Counted from the stretch's first letter, positions 8,968-18,153 are shown. The stretch: 64,000 bases of DNA from Bacteroidaceae bacterium (GCA_017547385.1 JAFYPU010000010.1:186001-250000); one strand, 5' to 3'. Notes: a model not told the origin generated them from the sequence alone. Numbers and translations: made by a program.

Positions 8968-9393
8968 TCAATCATCGTCCTCGTCAAATTCAAAATCAGG
9001 AATATAGAGGGGAGTTTCGGCAAAGTCGTCCAACGCGCGGCGGTCTTTTTTGGTAGGACGGCCGGTGCCTCGTGCCCGATCCACAAAGCCACTGATGCGA
9101 CTCATCTCCAAAATTTCATACTGCTCAGGAGTCGTGATGTTTTCCAAAATCTCGGGCAACAGTTTCGCCCCCACACGCTTCTCGATGGCCTGCAACACCT
9201 TGAAGGTGTAGGTAATAGGCGGTTTTCGCACGGACACGCTGTCGCCAACTTTCACGGCACGCGAAGGTTTTGCCTGTGCACCGTTGATGGCCACACGTCC
9301 ATTCTTGCAAGCATCAGCTGCCAATGTACGTGTTTTGAAAATGCGGGCTGCCCACAGCCATTTGTCAAGACGAGCTTCGGTAGAGGTTGCCAT
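8968..9393 (-). CDS. S4-domain RNA-binding protein (HslR family)
   Basis: A 141-residue protein whose residues 8-65 form an S4 RNA-binding domain (RLDKWLWAARIFKTRTLAADACKNGRVAINGAQAKPSRAVKVGD, quoted in outline by its ends RLDKW and KVGD). The Bacteroidetes-type tail is basic then acidic, with RARGTGRPTKKDRR and a terminal FDEDDD. E. coli HslR (Hsp15) binds free 50S subunits carrying stalled nascent chains; this is the family expectation. It lies 17 bases downstream of pth, fitting a translation-quality-control cluster. Confidence 0.87.
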   Translation of the reverse strand: MATSTEARLDKWLWAARIFKTRTLAADACKNGRVAINGAQAKPSRAVKVGDSVSVRKPPITYTFKVLQAIEKRVGAKLLPEILENITTPEQYEILEMSRISGFVDRARGTGRPTKKDRRALDDFAETPLYIPDFEFDEDDD

Positions 9394-9410
9394 AAGTTGC
9401 GAGAGTCGTT

Positions 9411-9974
9411 TTATTTCTTATTGAAATGGTTCATTGTGAATTGTATGCCTGCCAGCGCAAAACTTTTCACCATTTCGCCGGCGGCTTCAAGGCGTTCGTC
9501 CATTTTCTCAAGGTCTTCAGCCTCAAATTCTCCCAACACATAATCAACCTGGCGGCCTTTGGGAAAATCATTGCCCACTCCGAAACGCAGGCGAGCGTAT
9601 TGTTGAGTTCCCAACACCGAAGTAATGTGGCGCAAGCCATTGTGGCCGCCCTCGCTGCCGGACGGTTTCATGCGCAACTGCCCAAACGGCAATGCGATAT
9701 CGTCCACCACGACAAGCAAGTTCTCGATGGGGATTTTCTTCTCGTTCATCCAATAACGCACGGCATTGCCGGAGAGATTCATATATGTGGAGGGTTTCAA
9801 CAGAAAAAGAGTTTGATTTTTCACTTTCAGCGTAGTGATAAAGCCATAACGCTTGTCCTCAAATACGAGATTGGACGCCTGTGCAAGGGCGTCCAATACT
9901 CTAAATCCTATGTTGTGGCGGGTAGCGGCATACTCGTGCCCGATGTTGCCCAACCCGACAATCAGAAAATTCAT
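9411..9974 (-). CDS. pth: Peptidyl-tRNA hydrolase
   Basis: A 187-residue protein, the usual length of bacterial Pth. Catalytic and substrate-binding residues are in place: Asn10, His20 (TRHNIGF), Asn68 in TYMNLSG, Asp91/Asp92 in [10 protein letters not shown] and the GGHNGLR loop. The enzyme releases tRNA from peptidyl-tRNAs that fall off the ribosome. It lies between rplY and the S4-domain gene on the same strand, the classic rplY-pth pairing of many bacteria. Confidence 0.96.
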   Translation of the reverse strand: MNFLIVGLGNIGHEYAATRHNIGFRVLDALAQASNLVFEDKRYGFITTLKVKNQTLFLLKPSTYMNLSGNAVRYWMNEKKIPIENLLVVVDDIALPFGQLRMKPSGSEGGHNGLRHITSVLGTQQYARLRFGVGNDFPKGRQVDYVLGEFEAEDLEKMDERLEAAGEMVKSFALAGIQFTMNHFNKK

Positions 9975-10042
9975 CCGGTTTGTTCAGAATTAAGAAGGCG
10001 CAGCCAACATGGGTTGACTGCGCTCTAAAAATTTCAGAATGA

Positions 10043-10642
10043 TTATCCCTTAGCGGCTGCGGCTGCGGCACCTCTGGCGGCACGAGTCATCTTCACTGTG
10101 CATACCACAACTTCCTTCGGAGTTACGAGTTCGAGACCTTCAAAAGAGAGTTCGCCACACTTGATAGACTTTCCGAGACCGAGAGAAGTAACGTCGATAA
10201 CGAGCTTCTCGGGAATGAGGTCGTAGGTAGCTTTCACCTTGAGTTTACGCACCATGCTCATGAGCTTACCACCGGCACGCACACCCTCGGCCAAACCTTG
10301 GGGAGCGATGGGCACAGCCATCACGATGGGCTTGCCGTCAACCACTTCATAGAAGTCAACGTGCAGAACATTGTCCTTCACAGCGTGGAATTGGAGGTCC
10401 TTAACCACAGCTTTGTGCTCAGCACCGTCGATAGTGATGTTCACCAAGTAGATATCGGGAGAATACACCACTTTGTTGATTTGCTTCACATCCACGAGGA
10501 AGTGAGTGGCTTCGGGAAGTCCGTTTTCGCCTTTCTTTTCTCCGTAAAGCACGCAGGGAACGAGGTCGTTCATGCGAGCAGCTTTTGTAGCCTTTTTGCC
10601 AAGGTCGGTTCTCAGTGAACCGCTGATTGCAATCTGCTTCAT
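10043..10642 (-). CDS. rplY: 50S ribosomal protein L25/general stress protein Ctc
   Basis: A 199-residue, long-form L25: an N-terminal 5S-rRNA-binding domain (residues 1-95, starting MKQIAISGSLRTDLGKKATKAAR) followed by the TL5-type C-terminal beta domain (KPIVMAVPIAPQGLAEGVRAGG, in part) and an alanine-rich tail. It binds 5S rRNA in the central protuberance of the large subunit. It heads the rplY-pth-hslR-HD run and has a good promoter at 10737. Confidence 0.95.
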   Translation of the reverse strand: MKQIAISGSLRTDLGKKATKAARMNDLVPCVLYGEKKGENGLPEATHFLVDVKQINKVVYSPDIYLVNITIDGAEHKAVVKDLQFHAVKDNVLHVDFYEVVDGKPIVMAVPIAPQGLAEGVRAGGKLMSMVRKLKVKATYDLIPEKLVIDVTSLGLGKSIKCGELSFEGLELVTPKEVVVCTVKMTRAARGAAAAAAKG

Positions 10643-10736
10643 AATTTGTGTTACTCTAAATTAAGTGTTTGTAAAGTTTGCTTAATTCGCCATCACACAC
10701 GGGGCACGCTCTGCCCCGGTCGGGTCAAATCGGCGG

Positions 10737-10744
10737 CAAAGGTA
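10737..10744 (-). promoter_or_regulatory. -7 element for rplY
   Basis: The minus strand reads TACCTTTG, matching TAnnTTTG, 95 bases upstream of the rplY start; a weak TTG-like -33 (minus ATTG) lies 23 bases further upstream. Confidence 0.6.
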
Positions 10745-10795
10745 CACATTTCTTTTGGTTCGGCAATCACAAGCTGCCGAAATGTTTATGCGCGT

Positions 10796-11164
10796 TCAGA
10801 ATTCGATGTCGATTTCCACTTTTCCGGCTTCGACCGAAGGCTCTTCGCTTTGCAAAACCTCGGGAGCGGGAAGCGGACTGCCCACAGGCTCATCGCCCGA
10901 TGCCAGCAAAGCGTGGTCAGCTGCTTCACGGAAAGCATGGAAAAACTTGTTCAGGTCTTCGCGATACAGAAATATCTTGTGCTTTTCGAAAACCGGTTTT
11001 TCCGTTTCGCTGCCGGCATTGAGACGCTTACTTTCTGTGATGGAAAGATAATATTCTTCGCGGCGGTCGCGCTTCACATCTATATAATAGACACGCTTAC
11101 CGGCTTTCACCATCTTTGAAAACAGGATGTCCTTTTCTTTCTTCTCTTGCATCTTTTCAATCAT
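10796..11164 (-). CDS. PUR-domain (DUF3276) nucleic-acid-binding protein
   Basis: A 122-residue protein; the central stretch KAGKRVYYIDVKRDRREEYYLSITESK and the later KHKIFLYREDLNKF (each given by its ends) match the DUF3276/PUR-alpha-like family widespread in Bacteroidetes and spirochaetes, where a whirly-like fold binds single-stranded DNA or RNA. The N-terminus is highly charged (MIEKMQEKKEKD) and the C-terminus acidic. A shorter start at Met5 is possible. The cellular role is unknown. It is divergent from nusB, with a 423-base gap that holds a family B repeat. Confidence 0.85.
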   Translation of the reverse strand: MIEKMQEKKEKDILFSKMVKAGKRVYYIDVKRDRREEYYLSITESKRLNAGSETEKPVFEKHKIFLYREDLNKFFHAFREAADHALLASGDEPVGSPLPAPEVLQSEEPSVEAGKVEIDIEF

Positions 11165-11287
11165 AAGGGTTAGAAAAAATCATATCATTTCAGGCGATGC
11201 GCACATCAGCCGTTCGTTTGCCGCCACACGCGGAGCAAGTTGCTGACACTTTGCCGAAAAAACCGAGGCACAACGAGCAAAAATTTA

Positions 11288-11350
11288 CAAGCACTGCAGA
11301 TTTTTCTGCAAGCACTGCGGAAAATTCTACAAGCACTGCAGATTTTCGCA
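11288..11350. repeat. 63-bp intergenic repeat, family B (3 x 21 bp)
   Basis: Three 21-bp units, each starting CAAGCACTGC (third and sixth bases after that vary: CAGATTTTT, GGAAAATT, AGATTTTC). Bases 11305-11347 are an exact 43-bp inverted match to 33843-33885. It sits about 200 bases upstream of the nusB promoter in the DUF3276/nusB divergent gap. The rest of this gap holds only the nusB promoter and no gene. Confidence 0.88.
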
Positions 11351-11545
11351 GAAGCACAAGCCTTTTTCGCCCACTCGAACAAGAGACACGAGGTCGGCAC
11401 TTCGGAAACTGCAAAAAGATGCCCCAGAAGCCTTCACGCTCCGCCCAATCCTCTGTTTTGCTCATTCGATAAGGCAAATTTGCACTCAAATTCCCTAAGT
11501 TCCAAAAAAAGATGTGATAAAATAGCCGGCGAGAGGCTTTTTTTG

Positions 11546-11553
11546 TACTTTTG
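11546..11553 (+). promoter_or_regulatory. -7 element for the nusB cluster
   Basis: TACTTTTG matches TAnnTTTG, 35 bases upstream of the nusB ATG at 11588. Long in-frame codons upstream of that ATG come from the repeat and are therefore not coding. Confidence 0.65.
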
Positions 11554-11587
11554 CACGACTACAAACCCTGAAAAAATCCGCTCATTC

Positions 11588-12520
11588 ATGATAAACAGAG
11601 AACTCATCAGACTTAAAATCGTGCAACTGGTCTATGCTTTCTATCAAAACGAAGGCAAGACACTTGATGTTGCGGAGAAAGAGCTCATCTTCAGCCTTGA
11701 CAAAGCCTACGACCTTTATTGCCACTTGTTGGGCTTGCTCGTCGACTTACAGAAAATGGCGGAAAGAAAGAATGAAGCACGCATCGAACGCGACAAACGG
11801 CTCAAGCAAGAGAGCACCGGCATATTCCCCGACGAAAAGATGGCTTCCAACCAATTCCTGTTGCAACTGCGTGCCAACACCGCCCTGTTGCAATATCGCG
11901 AAAAGCAAGGCGACTTTTGGGAAGAAGAAGACGCATTCGTGCGCAAACTCTATAAGTCATTCACCGAAAGCGACATCTTCCAGCTATACTTGGAGAAAGA
12001 AGATTTCAGCTTCGAGGCCGATCGCGAATTGGTGCGCAAGCTCTACAAGTATCTGGTTTGCAACAACGAGGATCTCGACGCCGTGCTTGAAGAGCGCAGT
12101 CTTTACTGGAACGACGACAAGGAAATCATCGACTCCTTCGTGCTTAAGACCATCAAACGCTTCACGCCCGAAAGCGACGAGAGCCAACCGCTCCTGCCGG
12201 AATACACTTCGGAAGACGACCGAAACTATGCCATCTCCTTGTTCCGTGAGGCACTGACACGCTCCGACGAAGTGCGCGAACTCATCAAGCAAGGCACAAA
12301 AAACTGGGATTTCAGCCGATTGGCCTTCATGGATGTCATCATCATGCAGATTGCCCTGACCGAAATCATGACCTTCCCGTCGATACCCCTCAGCGTGAGT
12401 TTCAACGAATATCTCGACATTGCGAAGGTGTATAGCACACCGCGAAGCGCATCCTACATCAACGGAACGATGGACAACATCGTGAAGCAACTCAAATCTG
12501 AAGGCAAACTCTTAAAATAA
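11588..12520 (+). CDS. nusB: Transcription antitermination factor NusB
   Basis: A 310-residue protein starting MINRELIRLKIVQLVYAFYQNEG. The NusB fold is split: the N-terminal helix is typical, and the C-terminal 130 residues carry the conserved core (NWDFSRLAFMDVIIMQIALTEI, in part; then PSIPLSVSFNEYLDIAKVYSTPRSASYINGTMD, in part). A long insert between gives the double size (E. coli NusB is 139) that is normal for Bacteroidetes. It works with NusE on rRNA boxA antitermination. It is first in a nusB-yajC-ybbR-coaE cluster. The start at 11588 is chosen because of the promoter at 11546. Confidence 0.93.
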   Translation: MINRELIRLKIVQLVYAFYQNEGKTLDVAEKELIFSLDKAYDLYCHLLGLLVDLQKMAERKNEARIERDKRLKQESTGIFPDEKMASNQFLLQLRANTALLQYREKQGDFWEEEDAFVRKLYKSFTESDIFQLYLEKEDFSFEADRELVRKLYKYLVCNNEDLDAVLEERSLYWNDDKEIIDSFVLKTIKRFTPESDESQPLLPEYTSEDDRNYAISLFREALTRSDEVRELIKQGTKNWDFSRLAFMDVIIMQIALTEIMTFPSIPLSVSFNEYLDIAKVYSTPRSASYINGTMDNIVKQLKSEGKLLK

Positions 12521-12527
12521 ACATACA

Positions 12528-12842
12528 ATGCAAACAAATCTCATCCTCATGCAGGCGGCTCCCAAAGGCGATATGACCTCCATGATTATCATGATGGTTG
12601 CTCTGTTCGCCATCATGTATTTCTTCATGATACGCCCGCAAAACAAGAAACAGAAAGAAATTCAGAAATTCCGCAACTCGCTGCAGACAGGTCAGGACGT
12701 GGTAACCATCGGAGGCATCCGCGGCACCATCCGCAGCATCGACGAAAACGAGAACACCGTTACCTTGGAAGTGGCTACCGGCACAAAAATCGTGTTCGAA
12801 AAGAGTGCCATCATGCCCCGCACTCAGGAAAAAGCTAAATAA
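12528..12842 (+). CDS. yajC: Preprotein translocase accessory subunit YajC
   Basis: A 104-residue protein with one membrane helix near residues 17-38 (MIIMMVALFAIMYFFMIRP, in part) followed by the family signature RPQNKKQKEIQKFRNSLQTGQDVVTIGGIRG (ends given) and a small beta domain. YajC associates with SecDF-YidC at the SecYEG translocon. It starts 8 bases after nusB, so the two are surely co-transcribed. Confidence 0.95.
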   Translation: MQTNLILMQAAPKGDMTSMIIMMVALFAIMYFFMIRPQNKKQKEIQKFRNSLQTGQDVVTIGGIRGTIRSIDENENTVTLEVATGTKIVFEKSAIMPRTQEKAK

Positions 12843-12940
12843 AGAAGCAGCTGACAGAAACACATGCGGATGAGTTGAAGATATGATTTAAGTGTCTCGC
12901 CACTGCATCTCACACATCTCCGCTCACACCTCGCAAACAC

Positions 12941-13936
12941 ATGAAAGCTTTCAGCAACATGCCAAGCACATTCAGGAATTGCTTTTCCAAAATCTGGAAC
13001 AAGCAGTTCCTGATTTTCATTTTTTTCCTCCTCCTTTCCGGTATGTTCTGGACATTCCAGACGTTGAACGAAGTGTATGAGGAAGAATTCATCGTCCCTC
13101 TTGAGACAAAAGGAATACCGGGCAACGTGGTCATCACCTCCGACCTGCCGAAACAAATCAGCATCCGCATTCGCGACAAAGGCGTGGCCCTCCTCTCCTA
13201 TCGCTACGGTAAACTGCTGCCCGGCCTCACGCTCGACCACCAGCAGCACTCCAATCCTTCCGGACACGTGCGGTTGCTCACCTCCGAGCTGCTGAAACCC
13301 GTAACGGATGCCTTGCTGCCCGGTTCGCACATCGTGGGAACGCGCCCCGACACCATCGACTATTATTACAACTACGGGTTGCACAAGCGTGTACCCGTGA
13401 AATTGCAAGGCAGCATACGTCCTGAGAAGAGCTACTATCTCTCTCAAATCACTCTTTCTCCCGACTCGGTGATTGTCTATGCTTCTAAAAGTCTGCTCGA
13501 CACCATCACGGGAGCCTACGTGAAGCCTGTCTATTTCTCCGACGTTACCGACACACTTCGCCGCCGCGTTGAAATTCAATCCGTGCGCGGTGCCAAATTC
13601 TCTCCTTCGCATGCCGAACTCACCGTGATTGCCGACCGCATGGTCGAAAAAACCGTGCAAGTGCCGGTGCAAGGCGTAAATTTTCCTGCCACAAAGGTGC
13701 TGCGAACTTTCCCCTCGAAGGTAAACATCACGTTTCAGGTCAGCATGAATCGTTACCGCGACATCACGGCCGACAACTTTGTGGTGGTGGTAAACTACGA
13801 AGAGCTTATCGGTTTGCAAGGCAACACCTGCCGCCTCGCCCTCAAATCTACCCCTGACGGAGCCGGTCGCGTACGCATCGAACCCGAAGAGGTGGAATTT
13901 GTCATCGAAGAGGTGAAAACCGCTACCGAGAACTAA
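12941..13936 (+). CDS. YbbR-like domain membrane protein
   Basis: A 331-residue protein with one N-terminal transmembrane helix (FLIFIFFLLLSGMFWTF, residues about 23-40) and an extracytoplasmic region with YbbR-type beta repeats (FIVPLETKGIPGNVVI..., VPVKLQGSIRPEKSYYLSQITLSPDSVIVYAS, in part). In Firmicutes the YbbR protein CdaR regulates the diadenylate cyclase CdaA; no cdaA is seen here, so that role is not assumed. It is the third gene of the nusB-yajC-ybbR-coaE cluster, an arrangement common in Bacteroidales. Confidence 0.85.
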   Translation: MKAFSNMPSTFRNCFSKIWNKQFLIFIFFLLLSGMFWTFQTLNEVYEEEFIVPLETKGIPGNVVITSDLPKQISIRIRDKGVALLSYRYGKLLPGLTLDHQQHSNPSGHVRLLTSELLKPVTDALLPGSHIVGTRPDTIDYYYNYGLHKRVPVKLQGSIRPEKSYYLSQITLSPDSVIVYASKSLLDTITGAYVKPVYFSDVTDTLRRRVEIQSVRGAKFSPSHAELTVIADRMVEKTVQVPVQGVNFPATKVLRTFPSKVNITFQVSMNRYRDITADNFVVVVNYEELIGLQGNTCRLALKSTPDGAGRVRIEPEEVEFVIEEVKTATEN

Positions 13937-13963
13937 TATCACACCGACAGTTCACGCCTTTCC

Positions 13964-14551
13964 ATGAGCTCCTCCCAGAAAATCAGCTACGGCATCACCG
14001 GCGGCATCGGCAGCGGCAAAAGTTATGTGTGCGCCCGGCTGAAAGAGATGGGCTACCCCGTGTTTTGTTGCGACACCGCAGCCAAGCACATCATCCGCAC
14101 CAACGAAAATGTGCGGCAAATGCTCACTCGCATTGTGGGCAAAGGGCTTTACGATGAAAGCGGCATATTGGTAAAAAGCCGCTTGGCTGAATTTCTGTGT
14201 CGTGGCAAGGAAAGTGCCGACCGGGTGAACCAAGTGGTTTGGCCGCAAGTGGCCGAAGCCTTCAAGCAGTGGGAGTTGCAACAAGAAAGCCGTTACGTCT
14301 TCATGGAGTGCGCTTTGCTTTTCGAATCCGGCTTTCACCGGCTCACCACCCGCACCGTACACATCGCCGCTCCCCGAGAAGTGCGCATCCGTCGCGTGAT
14401 GGAGCGCGACAAAGTGAGTCGCGCCACGGCTTTGCGATGGTTGCGATTGCAGATGCCCGAGCGCGAAAAGCGTCGTCGCGCCGATTACATCATCAACAAC
14501 GACGGACAGACACCCCTCAAGCCGCAAATCGAAAACCTGATGCAAGGATAG
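13964..14551 (+). CDS. coaE: Dephospho-CoA kinase
   Basis: A 195-residue P-loop kinase with Walker A GGIGSGKS at residues 13-20, the conserved FCCDTAAK stretch near residue 32, and CoaE core motifs VNQVVWPQV and MECALLFESGF. It phosphorylates the ribose 3'-hydroxyl of dephospho-CoA, the last step of CoA synthesis, in the cytoplasm. It is the last gene of the nusB cluster, 27 bases after ybbR. Confidence 0.94.
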   Translation: MSSSQKISYGITGGIGSGKSYVCARLKEMGYPVFCCDTAAKHIIRTNENVRQMLTRIVGKGLYDESGILVKSRLAEFLCRGKESADRVNQVVWPQVAEAFKQWELQQESRYVFMECALLFESGFHRLTTRTVHIAAPREVRIRRVMERDKVSRATALRWLRLQMPEREKRRRADYIINNDGQTPLKPQIENLMQG

Positions 14552-14680
14552 CCATTCAGTCCTTGCGAGATGTGAGGCTGCTCGGCAGCATGAAGCAAAA
14601 ACTGCAGCCTTTCTTTGTACTTCGTCCGCTTTTCCGTATCTTCGCTTCGCAATTCTTTAAAACTAATCACAACGAAAATC

Positions 14681-15100
14681 ATGCAAGACCCCATTTTATC
14701 CATTTCCGGTAAGCCCGGCCTTTTCCGTTTAGTGTCTCAAGGACGCAACATGCTCATTGTGGAATCGCTCGACAGCGAGAAGAAACGCTTCCCCGTGGGA
14801 GCACGCGACCGCGTTACGAGCCTGAGCGACATTTCCATGTACACCGACGAGGAGGATGTGCCCCTCATGCAAGTGTTCCAAAACCTGAGCGAAGCCATGG
14901 GTGGAGCTCCCGTGAACCTGCACCACAACAAAGCCACCGAGAAGGAACTGGCCGATTTCATGGCCACCGCGCTGCCCAACTACGATCGCGACCGCGTTTA
15001 CAAGGCCGACATGAAAAAACTCCTGCAATGGTACAACATCCTTGTGAATTGCGGCTACACAAATTTCGTGGAGGAAGAAGAAACTCCCGAAGCCGAATAA
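14681..15100 (+). CDS. DUF5606 family protein
   Basis: A 139-residue acidic cytoplasmic protein starting MQDPILSISGKPGLFRLVSQ. The ATG at 14681 is chosen because the upstream codons do not look like the family N-terminus. It matches the Bacteroidetes DUF5606 family, with an SH3-like N-terminal barrel (SGKPGLFRLVSQGRNMLIVES, in part) and an alpha-helical C-terminus (PNYDRDRVYKADMKKLLQWYNIL, in part). The function is unknown. It is followed by a hairpin terminator. Confidence 0.83.
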   Translation: MQDPILSISGKPGLFRLVSQGRNMLIVESLDSEKKRFPVGARDRVTSLSDISMYTDEEDVPLMQVFQNLSEAMGGAPVNLHHNKATEKELADFMATALPNYDRDRVYKADMKKLLQWYNILVNCGYTNFVEEEETPEAE

Positions 15101-15123
15101 GCATACATATATAATATATACGC

Positions 15124-15153
15124 AAGGCGGACTCCCCACCAAGGGTGTCCGCT
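15124..15153 (+). terminator. Terminator after DUF5606 gene
   Basis: AAGGCGGAC at 15124-15132 pairs with GTCCGCTT at 15146-15153 around a CCCC/GGG core, followed by CTGTTTT. Confidence 0.65.
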
Positions 15154-15173
15154 TCTGTTTTGAAGCCCTTTTC

Positions 15174-15204
15174 TTTGACGAAGCCCAAGAAAGGATTACC
15201 TTTG
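15174..15204 (+). promoter_or_regulatory. -33/-7 promoter for the M49 peptidase gene
   Basis: TTTG at 15174-15177 and TACCTTTG at 15197-15204, 23 bases start to start, 31 bases before the ATG at 15236. This is one of the clearest Bacteroidetes-type promoters in the window. Confidence 0.75.
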
Positions 15205-15235
15205 CCAAAAATCACAAAAACATCAACCATTATTT

Positions 15236-17278
15236 ATGAAAATCTCCATTGCAACCATGATGCTCACTGCTGCTACCACATTGGGAGTCGGCACTGCCAC
15301 GGCACAAACGGACAACTTCAAGTACACCGACGAACAGTTTGCCGACATCCAAATGCTCCGCTACAAGGTAACGGATTTCGACAAACTCACCCTCAAGGAA
15401 AAAACATTCATCTACTACCTCTCTGAAGCCGCGCTGCAAGGTCGCGACATCCTTTTCGACCAAAACGGCCGCTACAACCTGCGCATCCGCCGCATGCTCG
15501 AAACCGTCTACACCGACTATCAAGGCGATCGCAACTCGGCTGATTTTCGTGGCCTCACCACCTATCTGAAGCGCGTGTGGTTCTCCGCCGGCATCCATCA
15601 CCACTACGGATGCGAAAAGTTCGACCCCGAATTCTCGGCCGACTTCTTCCGCACCGCGCTGAAGAGCGTTGATGCCCAAAAGCTGCCTTTGGCTCCCGGC
15701 CAAACAGTGGACGCACTCTGCGACGAAGTGTTTCCCGTCATCTTCGACCCCACCGTGATGCCCATGCGTGTGAACCAAAAAGACGGCGAAGACCTGCTGC
15801 TCACCTCAGCCTGCAACTACTACGCCCCCGGCATCACCCAGCAAGAAGCCGAAGCCTTCTACGCCCAACGCAAACCCGCCGGCGACCCTCGTCCCGTGAT
15901 GATGGGCATGAACAGCCGCCTGGTGCGCGATGAGTTTGGCAACCTGAGCGAACGCGTGTGGCGTGTGGGCGGCCTCTACGGCACAGCCATCGAGCGCATC
16001 GTCTACTATCTGGAAAAAGCACGCCCCTTTGCCTGCACCCCCGAGCAGCAAACCGTCATCGACCGACTGGTGGAATACTATCGCACCGGCGACCTGCGCA
16101 CCTTCGACAACTATTGCATCCATTGGCTGAAGGACACCGAAAGCCCCGTCGACTTTGTGAATGGCTTCACCGAGAGCTACGGCGACCCTCTCGGCATGAA
16201 AGCCTCATGGGAAAGCCTTGTCAACTTTAAGGACGTTGCCGCCACAAAGCGTGCAGAAACCCTTTCAGCCAACGCACAGTGGTTTGAAGACCACTCACCC
16301 GTAGACCCACGTTTCAAGAAGGAAGAGTGCAAAGGCGTATCAGCCAAAGTCATCACCGCCGCCATCCTCGGAGGCGACCTCTATCCCAGCACAGCCATCG
16401 GCATCAACCTGCCCAACTCCGACTGGGTGCGCCGCGACTTCGGCTCGAAGAGCGTAACCATCAGCAACCTCACGGGAGCTTACGCCAAGGCCTCACAAGG
16501 CTCAGGCATGGACCGCGAATTTGTCATCGACAATGCCACACGCACCCTCCTTGCCACCTATGGCGCAGCCTGCGACGACCTCCACACCGACCTCCACGAA
16601 TGCCTCGGCCACGGCTCGGGCAAGCTCCTCCCCGGCACCGACCCCGACACCCTCAAAGCCTATGGCAGCACCATCGAGGAAACCCGTGCCGACCTCTTCG
16701 GACTCTACTATATGGCCGACCCCAAAATGGTGGTACTCGGACTCACCCCCAACCTCGAAGCCTACAAGAGCCAATACTACACCTACATGATGAACGGCCT
16801 CATGACCCAGCTCGTGCGCATCAAGCCCGGCTTCACCATCGAAGAAGCCCACATGCGCAACCGCGCCCTCATCGCTCGCTGGGCCTTGGAGCACGGAAAG
16901 AAAGACAACGTCGTGGAACTCGTGAAACGCAAAGGCAAAACCTACGTTCGCATCAACAACTACGAAGCCCTGCGCACCCTCTTCGGCAAGCTCCTGGCCG
17001 AAGTGCAACGCATCAAGAGCGAAGGCGACTACGAAGCAGCCCGCCGTTTGGTGGAAAACTACGGCGTTCAGATTGACGCCACCCTTCACCAAGAAATCCT
17101 CGCGCGCTACGCAAAGCTCAACCTCTCCCCCTACAAGGGCTTCATCAACCCCGTTTATACCGTAACAAAGGACGCAGCCGGCAACATCACCGATGTGCAA
17201 ATCAGCTACACCGAAGCCTACGACGCACAAATGCTTCGCTACAGCCGCGACTACAACACCCTGCCCGACGTAAACTAA
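15236..17278 (+). CDS. Exported family M49 zinc peptidase (dipeptidyl-peptidase III-like)
   Basis: A 680-residue protein with a signal peptide (residues 1-24, ending TATAQ). The M49-specific zinc motif HEXXGH is present as HECLGH at 454-459, and the third ligand lies in EETRAD at 481-486. DPP III enzymes remove N-terminal dipeptides from short peptides; unlike the usual cytosolic enzymes, this one appears to be exported to the periplasm or surface. The length fits the Bacteroidetes form (about 675 residues). It has its own promoter and terminator, so it is monocistronic. Confidence 0.93.
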   Translation: MKISIATMMLTAATTLGVGTATAQTDNFKYTDEQFADIQMLRYKVTDFDKLTLKEKTFIYYLSEAALQGRDILFDQNGRYNLRIRRMLETVYTDYQGDRNSADFRGLTTYLKRVWFSAGIHHHYGCEKFDPEFSADFFRTALKSVDAQKLPLAPGQTVDALCDEVFPVIFDPTVMPMRVNQKDGEDLLLTSACNYYAPGITQQEAEAFYAQRKPAGDPRPVMMGMNSRLVRDEFGNLSERVWRVGGLYGTAIERIVYYLEKARPFACTPEQQTVIDRLVEYYRTGDLRTFDNYCIHWLKDTESPVDFVNGFTESYGDPLGMKASWESLVNFKDVAATKRAETLSANAQWFEDHSPVDPRFKKEECKGVSAKVITAAILGGDLYPSTAIGINLPNSDWVRRDFGSKSVTISNLTGAYAKASQGSGMDREFVIDNATRTLLATYGAACDDLHTDLHECLGHGSGKLLPGTDPDTLKAYGSTIEETRADLFGLYYMADPKMVVLGLTPNLEAYKSQYYTYMMNGLMTQLVRIKPGFTIEEAHMRNRALIARWALEHGKKDNVVELVKRKGKTYVRINNYEALRTLFGKLLAEVQRIKSEGDYEAARRLVENYGVQIDATLHQEILARYAKLNLSPYKGFINPVYTVTKDAAGNITDVQISYTEAYDAQMLRYSRDYNTLPDVN

Positions 17279-17345
17279 GAAGAAATCTTCGGACAGCACA
17301 GCGCACAATCAAAACACGGCACAGCACTGTCCACGCCACATGAAA

Positions 17346-17379
17346 GAGGCGGAGAATGCTTTACTGCGTTCTCCGCCTC
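17346..17379 (+). terminator. Terminator after the M49 peptidase gene
   Basis: A perfect 11-bp stem GAGGCGGAGAA / TTCTCCGCCTC with a 12-base loop, about 70 bases after the stop codon. Confidence 0.7.
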
Positions 17380-17462
17380 GCGTATTATATAATGTATTAT
17401 GCGTTCCGGCTTTTACTCATCCAAACCACTCGCAAGCCCTTGCCCATCCTGCAGGGTTTTCC

Positions 17463-17470
17463 TAACTTTG
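17463..17470 (+). promoter_or_regulatory. -7 element for the AlkD-like gene
   Basis: TAACTTTG matches TAnnTTTG, 31 bases upstream of the ATG at 17502. Confidence 0.6.
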
Positions 17471-17501
17471 CCGACAATAAACGAACAATCATCCGCATCA
17501 A

Positions 17502-18119
17502 ATGGAGAACAACGAAAAAGAAATGCTGAGAGAACAAGTGCGCAATGTAAAGCTTCGCCTGCGTGGCGTGATGAACGGCATCACCAGCACGTCGATGCGC
17601 AACAAAGGGTTAGCGTATAAAGTAAACTTTGGCGTAGAACTGCCTCGTCTCCGTGAAATGGCCGAAGAGCTGCCCCACACCTACCACCTCGCCGCCGCCC
17701 TCTGGAAGGAAGACATCCGCGAATGCCGTCTGCTGGCAGCCATGCTGATGCCCACCGAGGCTTTTGACGAAGCACTGGCCGAACTTTGGGTAGAGCAGAT
17801 GCGCTTCCCCGAGGAGGCCGAATGCACGGTGATGCACCTCTTCGCGCGCCTACCCTTCGCCTCGCAGAAGATGTTCGAATGGATAGCCGCCGACAGCAGC
17901 ATGCACCGACTCTGCGGATGGACACTCGCCTCGCGCCTGTTCATGAAAGGCATGACGCCCAACGAGCGCGATGAACAGGAACTGCTCGACCACCTGGCTG
18001 CCGACCTGCGAAGCACCGACCGTATCGTGCAACGGGCAGCACAAAAGGCTCTGTTGCGCTACATGGACCTGAACGAAGCCTGCGAAACACGAGGCGAACA
18101 ATTGTTAGAAACACTGTAG
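17502..18119 (+). CDS. DNA alkylation repair protein (AlkD-like HEAT repeats)
   Basis: A 205-residue, almost entirely alpha-helical protein. The pattern LPHTYHLAAALWKEDIRECRLLAAML, followed by EEAECTVMHLFARLPFA and MHRLCGWTLASRLF (given in outline), matches the HEAT-repeat superhelix of the AlkC/AlkD family, including a Trp-x3-Arg-E type position (WKEDIRECR). AlkD glycosylases excise cationic alkylated bases such as 7-methylguanine; many Bacteroidetes members are shorter than B. cereus AlkD (237) and untested, so activity is inferred. It is followed at 34 bases by a phosphatase-like gene, probably the same transcript. Confidence 0.8.
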   Translation: MENNEKEMLREQVRNVKLRLRGVMNGITSTSMRNKGLAYKVNFGVELPRLREMAEELPHTYHLAAALWKEDIRECRLLAAMLMPTEAFDEALAELWVEQMRFPEEAECTVMHLFARLPFASQKMFEWIAADSSMHRLCGWTLASRLFMKGMTPNERDEQELLDHLAADLRSTDRIVQRAAQKALLRYMDLNEACETRGEQLLETL

Positions 18120-18153
18120 CACAGGAGAAAAGCATCCGCGCATCCCCAAACCC

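Noticed and set aside
11240-11587. N-terminal extension of nusB and other short frames through the repeat with heptad-like peptides
   Set aside because: The 21-bp units give seven-residue peptide repeats in any frame; the region contains the nusB promoter, so the peptide is an artefact of the DNA repeat.
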